Shown one piece after another: positions 24,632 to 37,500 of a DNA stretch of 64,000 nucleotides. This stretch comes from Macquaria australasica. Taxonomy: Eukaryota; Chordata; Actinopteri; Centrarchiformes; Percichthyidae. Position numbers and translations under genes: made by a program. The DNA is taken from the NCBI GenBank assembly GCA_005408345.1, contig SEMN01000150.1, forward strand, positions 868,001-932,000, written 5' to 3'. A model generated the notes under the pieces. That model saw only the letters and a program-made list of their open reading frames with translations, was not told the DNA's origin and searched no databases. The stretch's first letter is position 1, and every line of letters begins with the position of its first letter.

Positions 24632-27108
24632 AGGCTCTTAACGGTTTCTGTTTCCTAGTCATCTGATGGTGACCGACAAACATGTCCACATGGAAAATTG
24701 TGTATGTAGGCTGTAGGGGTGTGTCACACACAGACAGCATGCAGATGAGAAAATCCTCTGGGGAGAGGAAAATCAGTCTCTGGGAGAGTTTCCTGTTTGG
24801 ATATTGGTGCTTGCAGTTTCAGGAAGTCCCTAAAAGGACAATTTAGAAAGCTAAACATTTCCTCGGAGTCACATTAGCATCAGATCCCTTAGAGATGGGT
24901 TCTGATCACCATTTCCTTTTCGGATCCAGTTCCCAGTTGGCAAAATACCCGGATTCGTTAAGATCAGACGCTAACGACGCGTCACTGTTTTATTAGCAAA
25001 GAGCAATGGAAAACATGTTGTTAGCATGCTTCTCATTTTTAGCAGACTGTCGCTGGTTAAAATGACAAACATCACTGGCAGCAAATTAGATCAGCTGTAG
25101 GTAATTAACGTTTTGTAATAATTCTGTAACGGCTACAGTGAAAAGTTTGGCTGTACTCTGGTTAATGTGCTTTCTGCAGCTGCCGTCTGTATTCAGCCAA
25201 AGATTGTTAGTGGAAGGATACATCACTCTGTAATGCCACTCCGAGTGGGCTGTGTGTTTTTGTAGTTCAACAGGGATTAACAGAGTGGCGACTGTTTTTA
25301 TTTTGATTTAATAAAATGCTATTGAACCCCATCCCTAACCGCCCTGACACTTCACATAGCTGTAAGGCACAGATGGACCGGACGGATGAGAGACACTCTC
25401 GGGGTGTTGGGGGTGGGTGGTGACTCCATCCAGGCTGCATACATGTGTGTCAGCTTTGGCTTTCATTTGTGCTGCGTGTGTGAGTCGGAAAGGAGGAATG
25501 CAGCACCCTAAGGATACGCAACATTAGCTCCCTGATGGTGACATCACACTGCAACACAGGAAGAGAGAGAGATAAAGGAAGGGACGAGACGAGGACAGAG
25601 TGAGAACAGGAGACTGGAGGAGGATGGGTAGAAGAGAGGGAGTGAAAGGAACAAACGATGAGTAAGGAACAGGGTCCAGCTAAGGTGGCGTGTGTCCGTA
25701 AATATGCGCACTTTATAAGCTTGTAACAACAGCCCATGCCAAAGTCTTGGAAAACAGAAATACATTCATGATTTCTAACCAAATCGTTATTAGCTCCGTG
25801 CCTGACTAATTCATCCATTTATTTATTTCGTACTCATAGAATATTGATCAAAGACTTACTTAATACACTTGGGTTTTGTTTTTTAAAGTTTCTCCATATC
25901 TGTTGCTTGTGCTGCAACATGCTCTGTTCATGTTCTAGTTTTGACCACCACGCCTCTTTCCTTCCTTCCTTGCCTCCATCTGTCCGACTTTTCTGTCTGT
26001 CTGTACTGCCAGCGGAGGCTCAGGGGCGGATGAAAGGATAATTCTGTGTGATATTTCCCTCTTTCGTCCTCTGCTCTGAGCTGAGCTGTGTGCACTGTGA
26101 TAAATTGGGCCGGGGGAGTCTCAATGGCTCTGTCCTATTTTGGGCTCCAGCTAGGTTCTCTGACTTGAGCTGCTTCCCTGGCCTGGATCCTGAGCAGCCA
26201 CTTCTGGTCTCAAGTTTGAGTCAACCTTAAAAATTTGAGCTTTGCTTCAGCTTCTCTACAAGAATTTATTTCTCTAATCCAGCCTCAGGCAAAAGGTTGT
26301 TCAAAATCTGATCGAACGCAGCAGTATTTTCTAGCTACATCCTAATCCATTTTTTTTGCGCCCCCCGTTCCAATCAGAGTTCTATTCAGTAGCTGTATAT
26401 TTTAATTATATATTTAATTACCAACATTATACAGCTCCACAGTGCACACTTAGTCTTAAGTAGGTCCACATTAAAATGAATAAAGCAGTCTGAGTATGTT
26501 TGTCAACTAAATAGCTCTGCATTAAGAAAGTAGCCTATAGCCTGTGTCTCCTTAAATGGTTTCCTTTAAAGGGGAGCTCCACCATCAGTCTGTACAGGTG
26601 CTGGGGAGTACTACTGCATATGTGAAAAGTTGCTTAAAGCTGTTTGTGGCTCCAGTCTGATACATTTCTTGAAGTGATGTTAGAAAGAAGTGAGCTTACC
26701 AGACTTCTGTAGAATAACACACCTGAATCTCTGAACTGTCGGCAGTTAGAGTTGCATTGTGGGCAATGTAGGCACCAGGTTTTGACAAGGAAGAAGAATC
26801 CATGGAATAAAAACAATAATATCTGATGCATCATTGTTGATACTTTTCTTAAGCTGCCCATTGACAGTGTTTAGGCCAATTCATGGTTTCCTCGTATGTA
26901 TGTACTGTATTACTCATCCTTTGTCCTATTCTTAGTAAGCGGTCAGTTTTTTTTTTTTGTTTTTTTTTTACTTTTAATGTTATCCAGCCAAGTACAACAA
27001 ACAAAGGAGCTCCTCTTCTTGCTGTCAGGAGGCCGCCATCATGTTTTCTAGTGTGCATGTGTATGCAGATCCCTGATTGTAGTATGAATAGAAGCGCGTG
27101 CAAGCCAG
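24632..27108. other. Non-coding, nothing distinctive
   Basis: No splice-bounded exon recognised. Pyrimidine-rich patches at about 25550-25680 account for the minus-strand frames of 73-122 codons. Confidence 0.4.
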
Positions 27109-27111
27109 CAA

Positions 27112-27237
27112 ATATTCATATCTCAGAAGCTGGTACCAGTGAACTTTTTTGGCATTTGTGCATTAAAAATTACTTGATCGACTACTAAAATAGTTGCAGA
27201 GTAATATTCTGTTGATCAATTAATCGTTTCAGCTCCA
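27112..27237 (+). repeat. hAT-like miniature repeat, 3' fragment of family A
   Basis: Only the last third of the family is present: CTCAGAAGCTGGTACCAG, a TTTGGCATTTGTGC block, and the closing AATTAATCGTTTCAGCTCCA. Confidence 0.65.
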
Positions 27238-28310
27238 ATGTTTTGAATATTTTTCTTCAGTATTTTGTATAATATCCGGAGAGGAGTGTCAGTGTGGATC
27301 TGTTGTGACAGGATTTAGACAGCCTCTCCTTCCATAACCAAAACACTGAAGCTGAAACCAACAGCAACACTTTAAACAGGTGGAGCACCATAGAAATGTA
27401 AACGGCAACCTTTTTGTAACCCTAACTTGCTCCATCTGTTACGATGTTAGTTGAAACTGTTGGCTGCAGTTTTGCCTCATGTCTGTTACCCATGCTGTTT
27501 CTGAATTTGAACTCTACAAAATATATTTCAACCTGCCAACATTTGAATTGGAGGTGTGTGAAGAATTACGCCCGTTTTTAATGCACCACCATCAACGGAA
27601 CAGCAACAACTTTTTGGCATTTGTAAGCTTGAACATAAATATGTTTACACACATGTATTGTATCTTTATGGTAGAGTGGGCTTCATGTATAATCCCGTCC
27701 TCAACATTTCAACCAGGAGAAAGAGACACTGGTGGGGGGAGGGATGTTGTGTAGAAGAAAAGGGTGAGGGGTGTTGAAAGTGGGTGAGACATTCCTCATA
27801 GCTTACATCCTCCCACATTTTTACAGTCAGACAGGGTTGTGTGTGAGCATTCAGTGGCCCGTTACTAATCATCATGAGGAATGCATTATGCTGCTTTGAC
27901 CAATCAGTGTATCAATAGTATCTGAACTGCTAACACTCAGTTAATATTTGTCTGTAACAACTGAAACACTTTGCTCATATGTCACCTGCAAGTGTGCAGC
28001 TAGTTTACATTTGACAGGGGGGTGATCCTGGTAGAGCTGCTCGTGTCACTTTCCAAGGAAAAGAAAAACAGGGAGGATGTATTTATTCATTTGTGGTCAG
28101 ATGCAGGTCTGCTGAACAGCTGAAAGCCTGTTAGTTTACCTTCTTGTAATTCTATATTTACCTTTCTCTGTCCTTATTCAGTAACTTCTGGCAACATCTT
28201 TTGCCAAGGTCAGAGATGTTGTATATACTGTCCTTAGCATTTGGCCGAAAAGGGAAAAAGGACTTAAGTTGGTGAATTTAAGGAAATTGAAACCCCCTTT
28301 ACCCATGTAT
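27238..28310. other. Non-coding, nothing distinctive
   Basis: No exon, island or inverted-repeat element recognised. Confidence 0.4.
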
Positions 28311-28320
28311 GTATCCAGAC

Positions 28321-28827
28321 CATAGACTGTATATAAAGATGGATGACGCATCTCCACTTCCTCCCACTGTACAAAAGTGAATCCAAAATATTCCGGATAC
28401 GGGCACTGCCATCTTGCACTGGTGACTTCATTTGGAGCCAGAGTCTGCGCAGTAGTTATCCACGGTATCGAGATCCCGCCCATACACCTGCCTGGACCAA
28501 TCGCAAGCACACTACAAGTTGTCAATCATGACATCACACCGCCTTTTTATAGCATCAAATAACTAATTAAACGAAACTTATCAGAAAAATGAACACTTGA
28601 ACATACATGAGGGGGATAAGAAAATGAAAAATGACAGAAAACATCTTTGGGAAAATTTTATTTGACGTGTACTTTGATTTTTTTAGTTTGGCCCATTTCC
28701 CATCCACCAACATGGAGGGGGTGGGGTTTATTACTTATACTGCAGCCAGCCATGAGGGGGCGATTGAGATGTTTTGGCTTCACTTTTGGGGAGCTGTCAT
28801 GTCATCCATCTTTATATACAATCTATG
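28321..28827. mobile_element. hAT-type miniature transposon with 8-bp target duplication
   Basis: Terminal inverted repeats of about 28 bases are visible: left CATAGACTGTATATAAAGAT, right the reverse complement of the same, ending ATCTATG. A perfect 8-bp direct repeat ATCCAGAC flanks the element (28313-28320 and 28828-28835). This is the hallmark of hAT-superfamily insertion. At 507 bases with no transposase frame it is non-autonomous. Frames of 60-115 codons inside it are incidental. Confidence 0.9.
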
Positions 28828-28835
28828 ATCCAGAC

Positions 28836-31639
28836 CCTTTATTCAGCACAGAAGCACCACTTGCAGTGATTGCAGTTTCGACTCTTTGCACGCCAACATT
28901 CGAGCAGTTTCTCCCCATTTTCCTTGCTGCTCTGTCATACTGGGTGGGATTGTGAAGTGATACCTTCAGATCTCTCTGTAGAGTTTCATCTAAGTTAAAG
29001 TCCAGGCTTGACTTGGCCACTAAAGGACAATTACCAACTTTCCTGAAGGCATCCCAGTGTCGGGATGCTAGTCTGTGCTAGTCAGATCGTTGTTGTACTG
29101 AGAGGTCCTTTACCTCATGTGGCTAAGAGTCATCTACATATCATGACCATGCCGTCATATCGAAAACAGCTCTCCGTTTCAGGTACCGTTTGTTTCAGGT
29201 ACCGGTGAGACATGAAATAGGATCCAGGAAGTCAAGTTAACAGATCCATGAGCTCGAAGACTTCTCAGACACCGAAACACTGCACAGCCATTTATAATAC
29301 TCTGAGACAGGATTTTACAACACTGGAAAGTTCTCACGGCGGCAACTATTTTATCTTTTGTCACGACGATCATGAGGTAAACAGTAGAAATATGCTGTTC
29401 ATGTTGCAGAGTAATCCAGCAGGAATGTGCCTTTGCATGTATTTAATTGGTCACACAGCAGCGCCTTGCCGGATGACGTCACGTTGGGTAGCAGCAAAAG
29501 TTGAGCCAGGTGATGAGTGTTACGTGGTTATGACCAGATGTACGCATTTAGGTCAAAAAGCGATTCCCTTTAGTGTTCCCTGTAGTGTTTTGTATAATAG
29601 AGCTGTCTGTGGAGAGAAACGCCTCTCATTGTTTATGGCAGGAATGCTGGACAGCTTCCCACATGAGAACAAAATACTGAAGTTCAAATGCAGCTGTCAA
29701 CAAACGGAGGCACTTTTTGTTTTTCTTTTTTTATTCAGCAGCTCTGATTGCGGTGCTTCCTGCTGCACATATCATTAATTGAAACAGCTGTTCTCCACAC
29801 ATAGTTCGCCCACTCACAACACTGTGCAGTGTTTCAGCGGAACACAGCGGGGCATTTTTCAACAGCTGGCATGCCCAGAACAAACCAAGAAAACATCGTA
29901 AAAGCATTGGACCTTTTTAAATAGTCGGCATGGATCCATCAAAAAATGCCTGGATCAGCTCTGATCCTCAGGACATCCTTTGCTGTGGTTGTCACCACGC
30001 TTAATGTCATCACAATGTAATGAGTAACTGTGTGGATGCCTGTTGGTTTTGATCTTTTGAACTCTTTTTTTTTTTTTTTTTTTTTAAAGTCCAATATCAT
30101 AAAGGCACCCAGTTAGATCAGACCTAAACTTTATGGCTCCTCACCGTGAGCTCCTTTTGTAGAGTTGGATCTGACATTAAAGGCATTTTATTAGCAGGGA
30201 AATGTTTCCTTGTTACTGAGGAGAAAAACACGAACACCCAGCAATGTACTTTTATGACTCTGCTTGAGTTGGACTGGTACAAGCCTACATGACATTTAGT
30301 AATATGACTTTTATGGCTTGTACGTACTTACTCTTAATCAAATGGGTCACTCAGTGCAGGGTTGGTGTAAATACCTTGAGTTTGCTGATCCATGTGATTA
30401 GAATCTGGTTGATACTTCAAGAAGAGAATGTTTAGTTAGCTTAGCTTAATGCCCTGCCTGGAGCTCACTGAGTTGTTTTTTGCTATGGTTACCCCCTACG
30501 ACTTCTAATGAACAAGTCTGGCTAATGTGTTACTAGTGCAGGAGTGAGTTGAAACCTGCCAGGGAGAAATAAGTGTCTGCGCTGCATGTGCTGGGAATGA
30601 GAACTTTGTCCTTTGCTACCCCACACAGGGACAACCATTATGCAAGACAGGATCATTCATCCTAATACACGTGTGAACACAGTCTCCTACGCAGTTATAC
30701 GAGCCGACTCTTTAAGGTTGTTGTGCACTGTATGTCTCTTCGTATATACTATGACTCAGAATATGGCTTCAGTGCATTTTTTACTTCACATTGTTCTTTG
30801 CAAAACTGAGATTTATGCAAATCATTGCTGCTTCTATGAGCAATTCTAACACCAGACAGATAGCTATCCTTATGTCAGTTATTTATGAGTGTATTTAAAC
30901 TGTTTTCTTCTCTTTAAAAATTATTTTTCCCCGAACACTAACGGGGGATCGTTGAATATAACACCAAGTAGACTGTCATAATACAAACGCAAATGGCAAA
31001 TGGGGACTCCTCCCTTGTGCTAATAAAGCTCATTTGAAGTGACCTGAGGGGAGAAACTCAAGGAGTGAGAATGAGAGAAAATGACAAATTGGGTGATTTC
31101 CAGTCGTCTTTCCTGTTGCTCATTTTCTCTCCTCCCTCACTACTATCTGTCTTATCAAGAAGTCACGTAAAGGAAGGAAGTGAGGAAGGCGAATGAGGAC
31201 AGAAATGGCATGGGAAAATCCACAAAACACATTAAGCACCTGCAGATCTTCACCCAACAAATTCTCTGTTGTTAGGTGACCCTGAGGTGAACGGAGGACT
31301 TCCTGCAGCTTTGTACAAGACAAGTCCGTATTTCTGTGAGCCACCTACAGGAAGTGTTAACTGTGCGTTAAGAGCATACAGATGGATAGTTCATGAGTTA
31401 ATAATAAATGCACTGAAACCATAACACTCTTAAAGAAACTAATTTCACTGGTCAACTGGTTCACTTTTACATCACCGCCTACTTTTTTAATCTACCCAAT
31501 TTTGCATGTTTTGGAGTAGAACTATTGTTCTGTTTGAGTTTGAATTCAGTACTAAATATATTTCTTATTCTTTTTTCAGTTGTGTTGCTCTCCTAATCTC
31601 ATATTTAAGGTCTTAATAGTTAAAAAAACAAAACGTACT
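28836..31639. other. Non-coding, one unexplained long frame
   Basis: A poly-T run lies at 30065-30085. A 176-codon plus-strand frame occupies 29248-29778 but has no family resemblance that I recognise. Its text (GATGACGTCACGTTGGGTAG, AGCAGCAAAAGTTGAGCCAG) looks more like a dispersed element. No other exon-like structure is seen. Confidence 0.4.
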
Positions 31640-31966
31640 TCCTTTTCTTCCTTGTTCCTCTTGATTATTACTTGTTTGATTTATAAAACGTCAGGCAATA
31701 GTGAAAAAATGCTGATCACAACTTCCTTCTTCAGCTTCTTCAAATGTCTTGTTTTGTCCGACCAACAGTCCTAAACCTAAAGATACTCCGTTTACAATCA
31801 CATAGGACAGAGAAAAGCAGCACATCCTCACATTTGAAAATCTGGAACTAGATAATGTTTGGCTTTTTTGCTTAAAAAATGACTTAAAGGATTCATTGAT
31901 CAGAATTGTTACAGATTCATTTTCTGTTGATCAATTTATAGATTCATTTACTAAACATTTCAGGTC
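31640..31966 (+). repeat. hAT-like miniature repeat, family A copy
   Basis: Family landmarks present: ATTTATAAAACGTCAGGCAA, AAATGTCTTGTTTTGTCCGA, CCAACAGTCCTAAACC, AGCAGCACATCCTCACATTT, GCTTAAAAAATGACTTAAAG, and ATTTTCTGTTGATCAATT. The 5' end is degraded. Confidence 0.75.
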
Positions 31967-33105
31967 TGTTTGTCTTTAGCCCTTAAACCTCTCTTAGCTG
32001 ACTACTTGTCTCATCTGGCTGGCTTCTCAAAGATTTGAGGAACACCGCTGGTCAAGACATAAACAAAGCACTGCCACTGTAACAAAAAAGTCCTCAAAAT
32101 GTTACTTTTGTTTAATGTATAAATAGAGCAGTGGTTTAATTTTCATATTACATAGTAAATTCACAAAAAATTCTGATATTAGTTATATTTTGTATGAATG
32201 TTATTGTATGGATATCATATCAATGTTAAAGTGAATCGTTTCATGCCACATTTTAAGGGCAGCAGCAACACACCTTATAATCAGCTTGTACTTAGGGAAG
32301 AAGTCCTTGGAGTCCCCGTTCCCGTCCTTGTACTGGCAGTGTGCACATACATTAATGCAAAGGGAAGGGGCCATTATCCCCCACTAAGCGCGGTGTGCGG
32401 CCACTGCCACAGTAGGCGACATGCTGTGAGAGCTATCGTCATCAATAAGCTGCATTATTTTGTCTCAGCACAAGATCTGCAGGACTAGACCCATTTTCTG
32501 AAGCGTTCTGGGGCGGCACAGTAGTTACTGTGTGTGTGTGTGTGTGTTCGTGTTCCCTCTGGCAGTGACAGTATGATGTATGGAGTTGCAGCAGCCTGCT
32601 ATCACAAAGAACAGGTGGCTCTCTCCAGAGACAAAGTGACAACACACTGGCCTGATTTAATGTGACGGAGAAACACAAACGAAACAATTGTCTTTTTATT
32701 CTTGTGGTGAATGTGGTAGCTGTTGTTACAGTTGGTGAAGGTAGAAATGAGTGAGGCCAAGCTGAGGGGATCACATTTCAGTCTTGAACATACACGAATA
32801 CCTGGGTGGTCTTGGTTGTGTTTTTTTTTTTTTTTTCTTTAAACAAAGCTGAAGAAAATATAATGTGTCCTGCAGGGTTTGTCTTAAATGACAGTTTTGG
32901 TCACTCTGTGTAAAGGAGCCACCATGCTGCCTGTCAGAATTTAATTGGCTTTAGTTTCTGTTAATATTTGGTAACAGGACCTCCCAGCCCACCCACAGAC
33001 CATTTCAGAGGAACCAACTATTTATACACAAGAGCAGCAAAACTGTTTACCATCCGGTAGCATAGACTTACTGTTGGAGATATTACAGCCACTAGTATAT
33101 CTGTT
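31967..33105. other. Non-coding, nothing distinctive
   Basis: No exon recognised. Short GT tract near 32528 and poly-T run near 32821. Confidence 0.4.
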
Positions 33106-33109
33106 GGTT

Positions 33110-33785
33110 TGTTGATCTGATGATGAAAGAAGTACTAATATTTGTTGCTTTCTTCAGTCACGTCTTGTGTTTTAATCTACATGAAAAGTTGTGGCTCATT
33201 AAACCTGCAACAACTGACTTTCTGGCCACTTGGCAGGAGAAACAAGCTGTGAACACAACACTGACCAGCCCGACACATCTTTTACGTTGCTTGTTAGCAA
33301 GCAGTTGCCTATTTATACATCCAGTAGACACAGAGCAACATTATCATTCATTTGGAGTGGTGTTTCTGGCCAACTGCTGAATGCCAGTCCAATATTCACT
33401 CTCTTTTAGCTGTTTTTGGTCTTTACCAAAAAAAAGAAATATACATCTCTTTAGCTGCTAAATGCTCCACTGTGTCTGTCTGCTGTTCGGTGCTGAGCAG
33501 GTAGTGTACAGTGGGTTTTTAGAGGTTTCCACTGAAAACAGCCGCCTGCTGCTGCCAAAAATGATGCTATGAGAACAGCGAGAGTGAAACATAACAGTAA
33601 CGTTGCGGCTGTAAAACCAAAACAATGAGCTGAAAGATGCTATGAAGCTCTGCAGAGCTAAGAAGAACTGTAGAATCAGGTGATGATTTTCTGTGGGTTC
33701 ATCACTGCGGGTAACCCCTTTCACATACAAGTAATCATGTGATCTGTTAATGTGAAACTATTGATTATAGCTGCTTTAAATAACT
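33110..33785 (+). repeat. Dispersed repeat, family B copy
   Basis: Partner of the 11250-11805 copy in the same orientation, sharing CAGACACAGAGCAACATTA, TTAGCTGCTAAATGCTCCA, AAAACAATGAGCTGAAAGA and the closing CTGCTTTAAA. The 90-codon minus-strand frame at 33458-33730 is a repeat translation. Confidence 0.7.
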
Positions 33786-34550
33786 AGGGTGTATTCCTCT
33801 ACCATTGATCAGCTGTGATTTGGACGCTGTGTGTGTGATGGCAGAGGTGTAGATCTTTGTTTTGGTCCAGGTAGTCCTAGATCGGTGAAAGCTGATGCTG
33901 CTGGCAGGCAGCCAGTACGTTGTCTCATCACCTACTGCCTTCTCTCCATTATTGTCAGCGTGTGGGAGATGGCTATTGATCTGTGTGTGTTTGTGTGTGT
34001 GGCCATAATCTTTCTCTGGCACTTCACTCACATATACACACCTTTCAGGGATACAAGCAAAGAGAATGGGAGAGAATTTGTGGGCAATACAGAGGTGTCA
34101 ACAAAAACCAGTAAGAGCGGTAGATCACGTGGCCACGGGGATGAAAAAGTGACACATTGAGGATCGTTTTTAATGTGATTGTGTCAGATGCAGTGCATGT
34201 GCAGCGGTGTGTAGAGCACTGAGGCTGCAGCATTCCCAGCACTGTGGCTCTCCTCCTGTTCCCTTCCTCCCACTGCTTTTCCAGACCAGTGCTGAGCCCT
34301 CAGCCCGACTCTGTTTTCACCTCACACACAGGACGCAGCCCAGGAAAGGGAAGAGGGTGCGGCTCTGAAACACACTTCATCATCTCTTTTTTCCCCCCTT
34401 GCTCTCACTCTTACTATTTCTGGATTCATTGTTTTACCTCCCTCCTCTGTTTGAAGAGACCTGCTTCTCACCAGTTTACTGCTTGTTTGGCTTTTCTCAT
34501 GCATCTCAATCCTTAATATATAGACTAAGCGGAGTGTGTTCTGTTTGTAG
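33786..34550. other. Presumed rhoc intron upstream of the start exon
   Basis: No independent exon is recognised. The stretch ends in the polypyrimidine-poor but usable acceptor TCTGTTTGTAG|ATG at 34549-34550. It is therefore the 3' part of the intron that separates rhoc's 5' UTR exon from its coding exons. Confidence 0.6.
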
Positions 34551-37500
34551 ATGGCTGCTATCAGGAAGAAGTTGGTGATAGTTGGAGATGGTGCGTGTGG
34601 GAAGACCTGTCTGCTCATTGTCTTCAGTAAGGACCAGTTCCCAGAGGTCTACGTCCCCACTGTGTTTGAGAACTACATCGCTGACATTGAAGTGGATGGG
34701 AAACAGGTACTTTTTATTTTAAAGTTTTTATTCGTTTTGGTTAGATCATTGTGAATAATTAGCAGTGGTGAAGATATTTAAGTACATGTACTCAAGTACA
34801 GTACTTAAATATAATTTTGAGTATACTTGAGTATATTGCTACTTTATACTTCTACTCTTCTTACTTAACAGAATAAGATTTTATATTAAAACACACGATA
34901 CGCTTATAAAATAGTTGAGATTAAACCAGTGGTTTCCAACTTTTTGACTTGTGACCCCTTATAAAAAAAAGTCTGGTTGGGCTCCTTGTCACCTTTCAGA
35001 TGTCCATAAGTTGATAAAAATTCTACCAAAGAGACATTTCCCCTCTAAACTTCTCAAAAGGTTTCATTGAAATAACTGTTGTGGCCAAAGAAATGCTAAA
35101 TGTTATCTTGTGACCCTTTTTTGGAGGAGTGCGACCCCTAGGTTGGAAACCACTGGCTGTAACTACCTTGTAATATAAAGTAGTCCAAACTAGTTGCACC
35201 TCAACCAGCTACAACAGTAAAATGCAGCTTACACATTGTTCCATTAGTAATTAACAATCTAATAATGTCATATATAATAATGTCACGGGACATTTTACGA
35301 GTACTTTAACTTTTGATACTGTAAGTGAATTTTGCTGATACTACTTCTGTACTTCTACTTAAATAGGATTTCAAATGCAGGACTTTACTTGTTATGGAGT
35401 ACTTTCACATTGTTGTATTGGTTCTTTTGCTTGAGTAAAGGATGTGAGCACATCTTCCAACACTGATTATTAGAAACATCCTCAGATTATGTGACACACT
35501 AAACCTGCTGCTGTAGTGTCAAAACTGTGACCCTGGTGGTTGAGAACCACGTGCCATCAAGGCCGAGCGTCTTTTCATTGTTATAAAGCAGCAGGCCTCC
35601 AGCCAACAACAGGAAATGGATCAGTGCCACCTTCCTGACCAGTGATGAACCCCCCCACCATCCTCCTCATACATCATGACTAATGTCCCATTTCCTGTTC
35701 CTGTTTCCTGTGCTGTATAATACAAGGTTGACTGTACTCCAAGCCTCTCAACTATATAGATTTAAAAAAACAAAAACTATTTGGTGTGGTGAAATATTAC
35801 TTAACAAGTCAGTGTCACTGTTCAACTTACATCTGCCCCTTACTTATCATTCTTTGATTATATTTAGGCAGGCAGCATGGTGGTAGAATAAACTACAGAT
35901 GAGGCTCCTTAGAGACACCTAGTGGTTAAAGGAAATGGACACAGCTTTGTCGTGGTGTAGTGTTGCTCACTTTCCCAGACAGAAGATTTGTTGCGGCTCA
36001 GCCCACTGTCTCCTGTACTATGAAAAACGCCTATGCTGGACTATAAGTCAGAAGGCAGTGTGGGTATCCAGGAAGACGAGACATAAGTGTGGTGAGACAT
36101 CAGAAAAGTTCTGATGAACTGATAAAATACTGTAGTTGCTCTCTGGGGGACAGTTACGACTGACCCAATTCTCAGCTGTGCCATGTCAGTTTTCCAGCTG
36201 ATTGTAATGTGGGTGAGGTTACTGTAGAATCAAATCAGCAGGATGTAGGATAAGATTACCATTAAAGCTAAGAGACCACAGTCATTTAGTTGACTTACAG
36301 TCAAAAGGTGATGACGTCGGCACACAATAAGACGTTCCTATATGGTGCTTTGAGGTTGCACTGATGTGCTACAGCTCTTGTTGAACTTAAACAAATGATT
36401 ATTTGCTGGGCATTGGTTTTATCTAGAGCAGGTCAGGTGCAATGGGACTGATAACGGTTTGATTAACAGCCTAAGAAAAGCCTGTGGGAGCCATGTCCAC
36501 CTCTGGGGAGTTGCTTTTTAGGCCTGACAGTGGAGGAATTAATTATTTTAAATCCTCTTTTTCCTTCCTCTTTCCAGTTATTCTGCCTCTATTGTTGTTG
36601 CCTATATTCTCCTCGTCTATATTCCACCTTATTTTAATAATGTATCTGATTTCGTCTGTGCTAGCGGTGACTCGCATCACTTATTTTGTTCTTTCTCTTC
36701 CTCTTTCTCAGGTGGAGTTAGCGTTGTGGGATACAGCCGGTCAGGAAGACTATGACCGACTGAGGCCTCTCTCCTACCCCGACACAGATGTTATCCTCAT
36801 GTGCTTCTCCATAGACAGCCCCGACAGTTTAGGTAAGGCTTGTTACACGGTGCTTGCCCACTTAGCAAAACTTTAGGTAACATTTTAGAAAATAGTTGTG
36901 TCCCAGTAAAGTTGTGTTGTTTTTTTGGTGTTTGTTTTGGAATTAAAAAGCAAAACTCTGCCACCACAGCAGGGTTTCAGTGAGCCTGGGTTCATGAGAC
37001 TTAAACCTGATTTAAAATATTGATAAAATTAAAAATGTGTTTTTGACCTTTTTGTAGTGGTACCTCAGTGTGAGTCAAGGCAGCTGGTTATGTTTCTTCA
37101 GTTTAGATAGAATTTAATTTGTTTTTTTGGCAATTGAGAAGAAGCTAGACAAGGCCCACGTATGGTTTCAATCCACAAAAAAGAAGACAAACAGGATACT
37201 TGCTGCACTGCTACTGAATAGAGGCAAAATATACCTTGTAGGGAGTTCCCTCTGAGTGCAGAGAACTATTTGTATTGAGAAAGCTATTATCATTTTTTTT
37301 CTTTTTAATACAGATTCAGGAGGGCATTTTTGCAAATTAAACTCCATTAAATGTCCACATTTTCCACCACAAGGAGGTCTTGTCTGTCAGTGCAGTTAAA
37401 TCAGTACTAATCCTCTCTTTAGGTTTTTTACCTTCTGGTCATTTGTGTATTTGTCATTACAATTCCCCGTTCGCTGCCTGTGTGCACACAAGATCCACGT

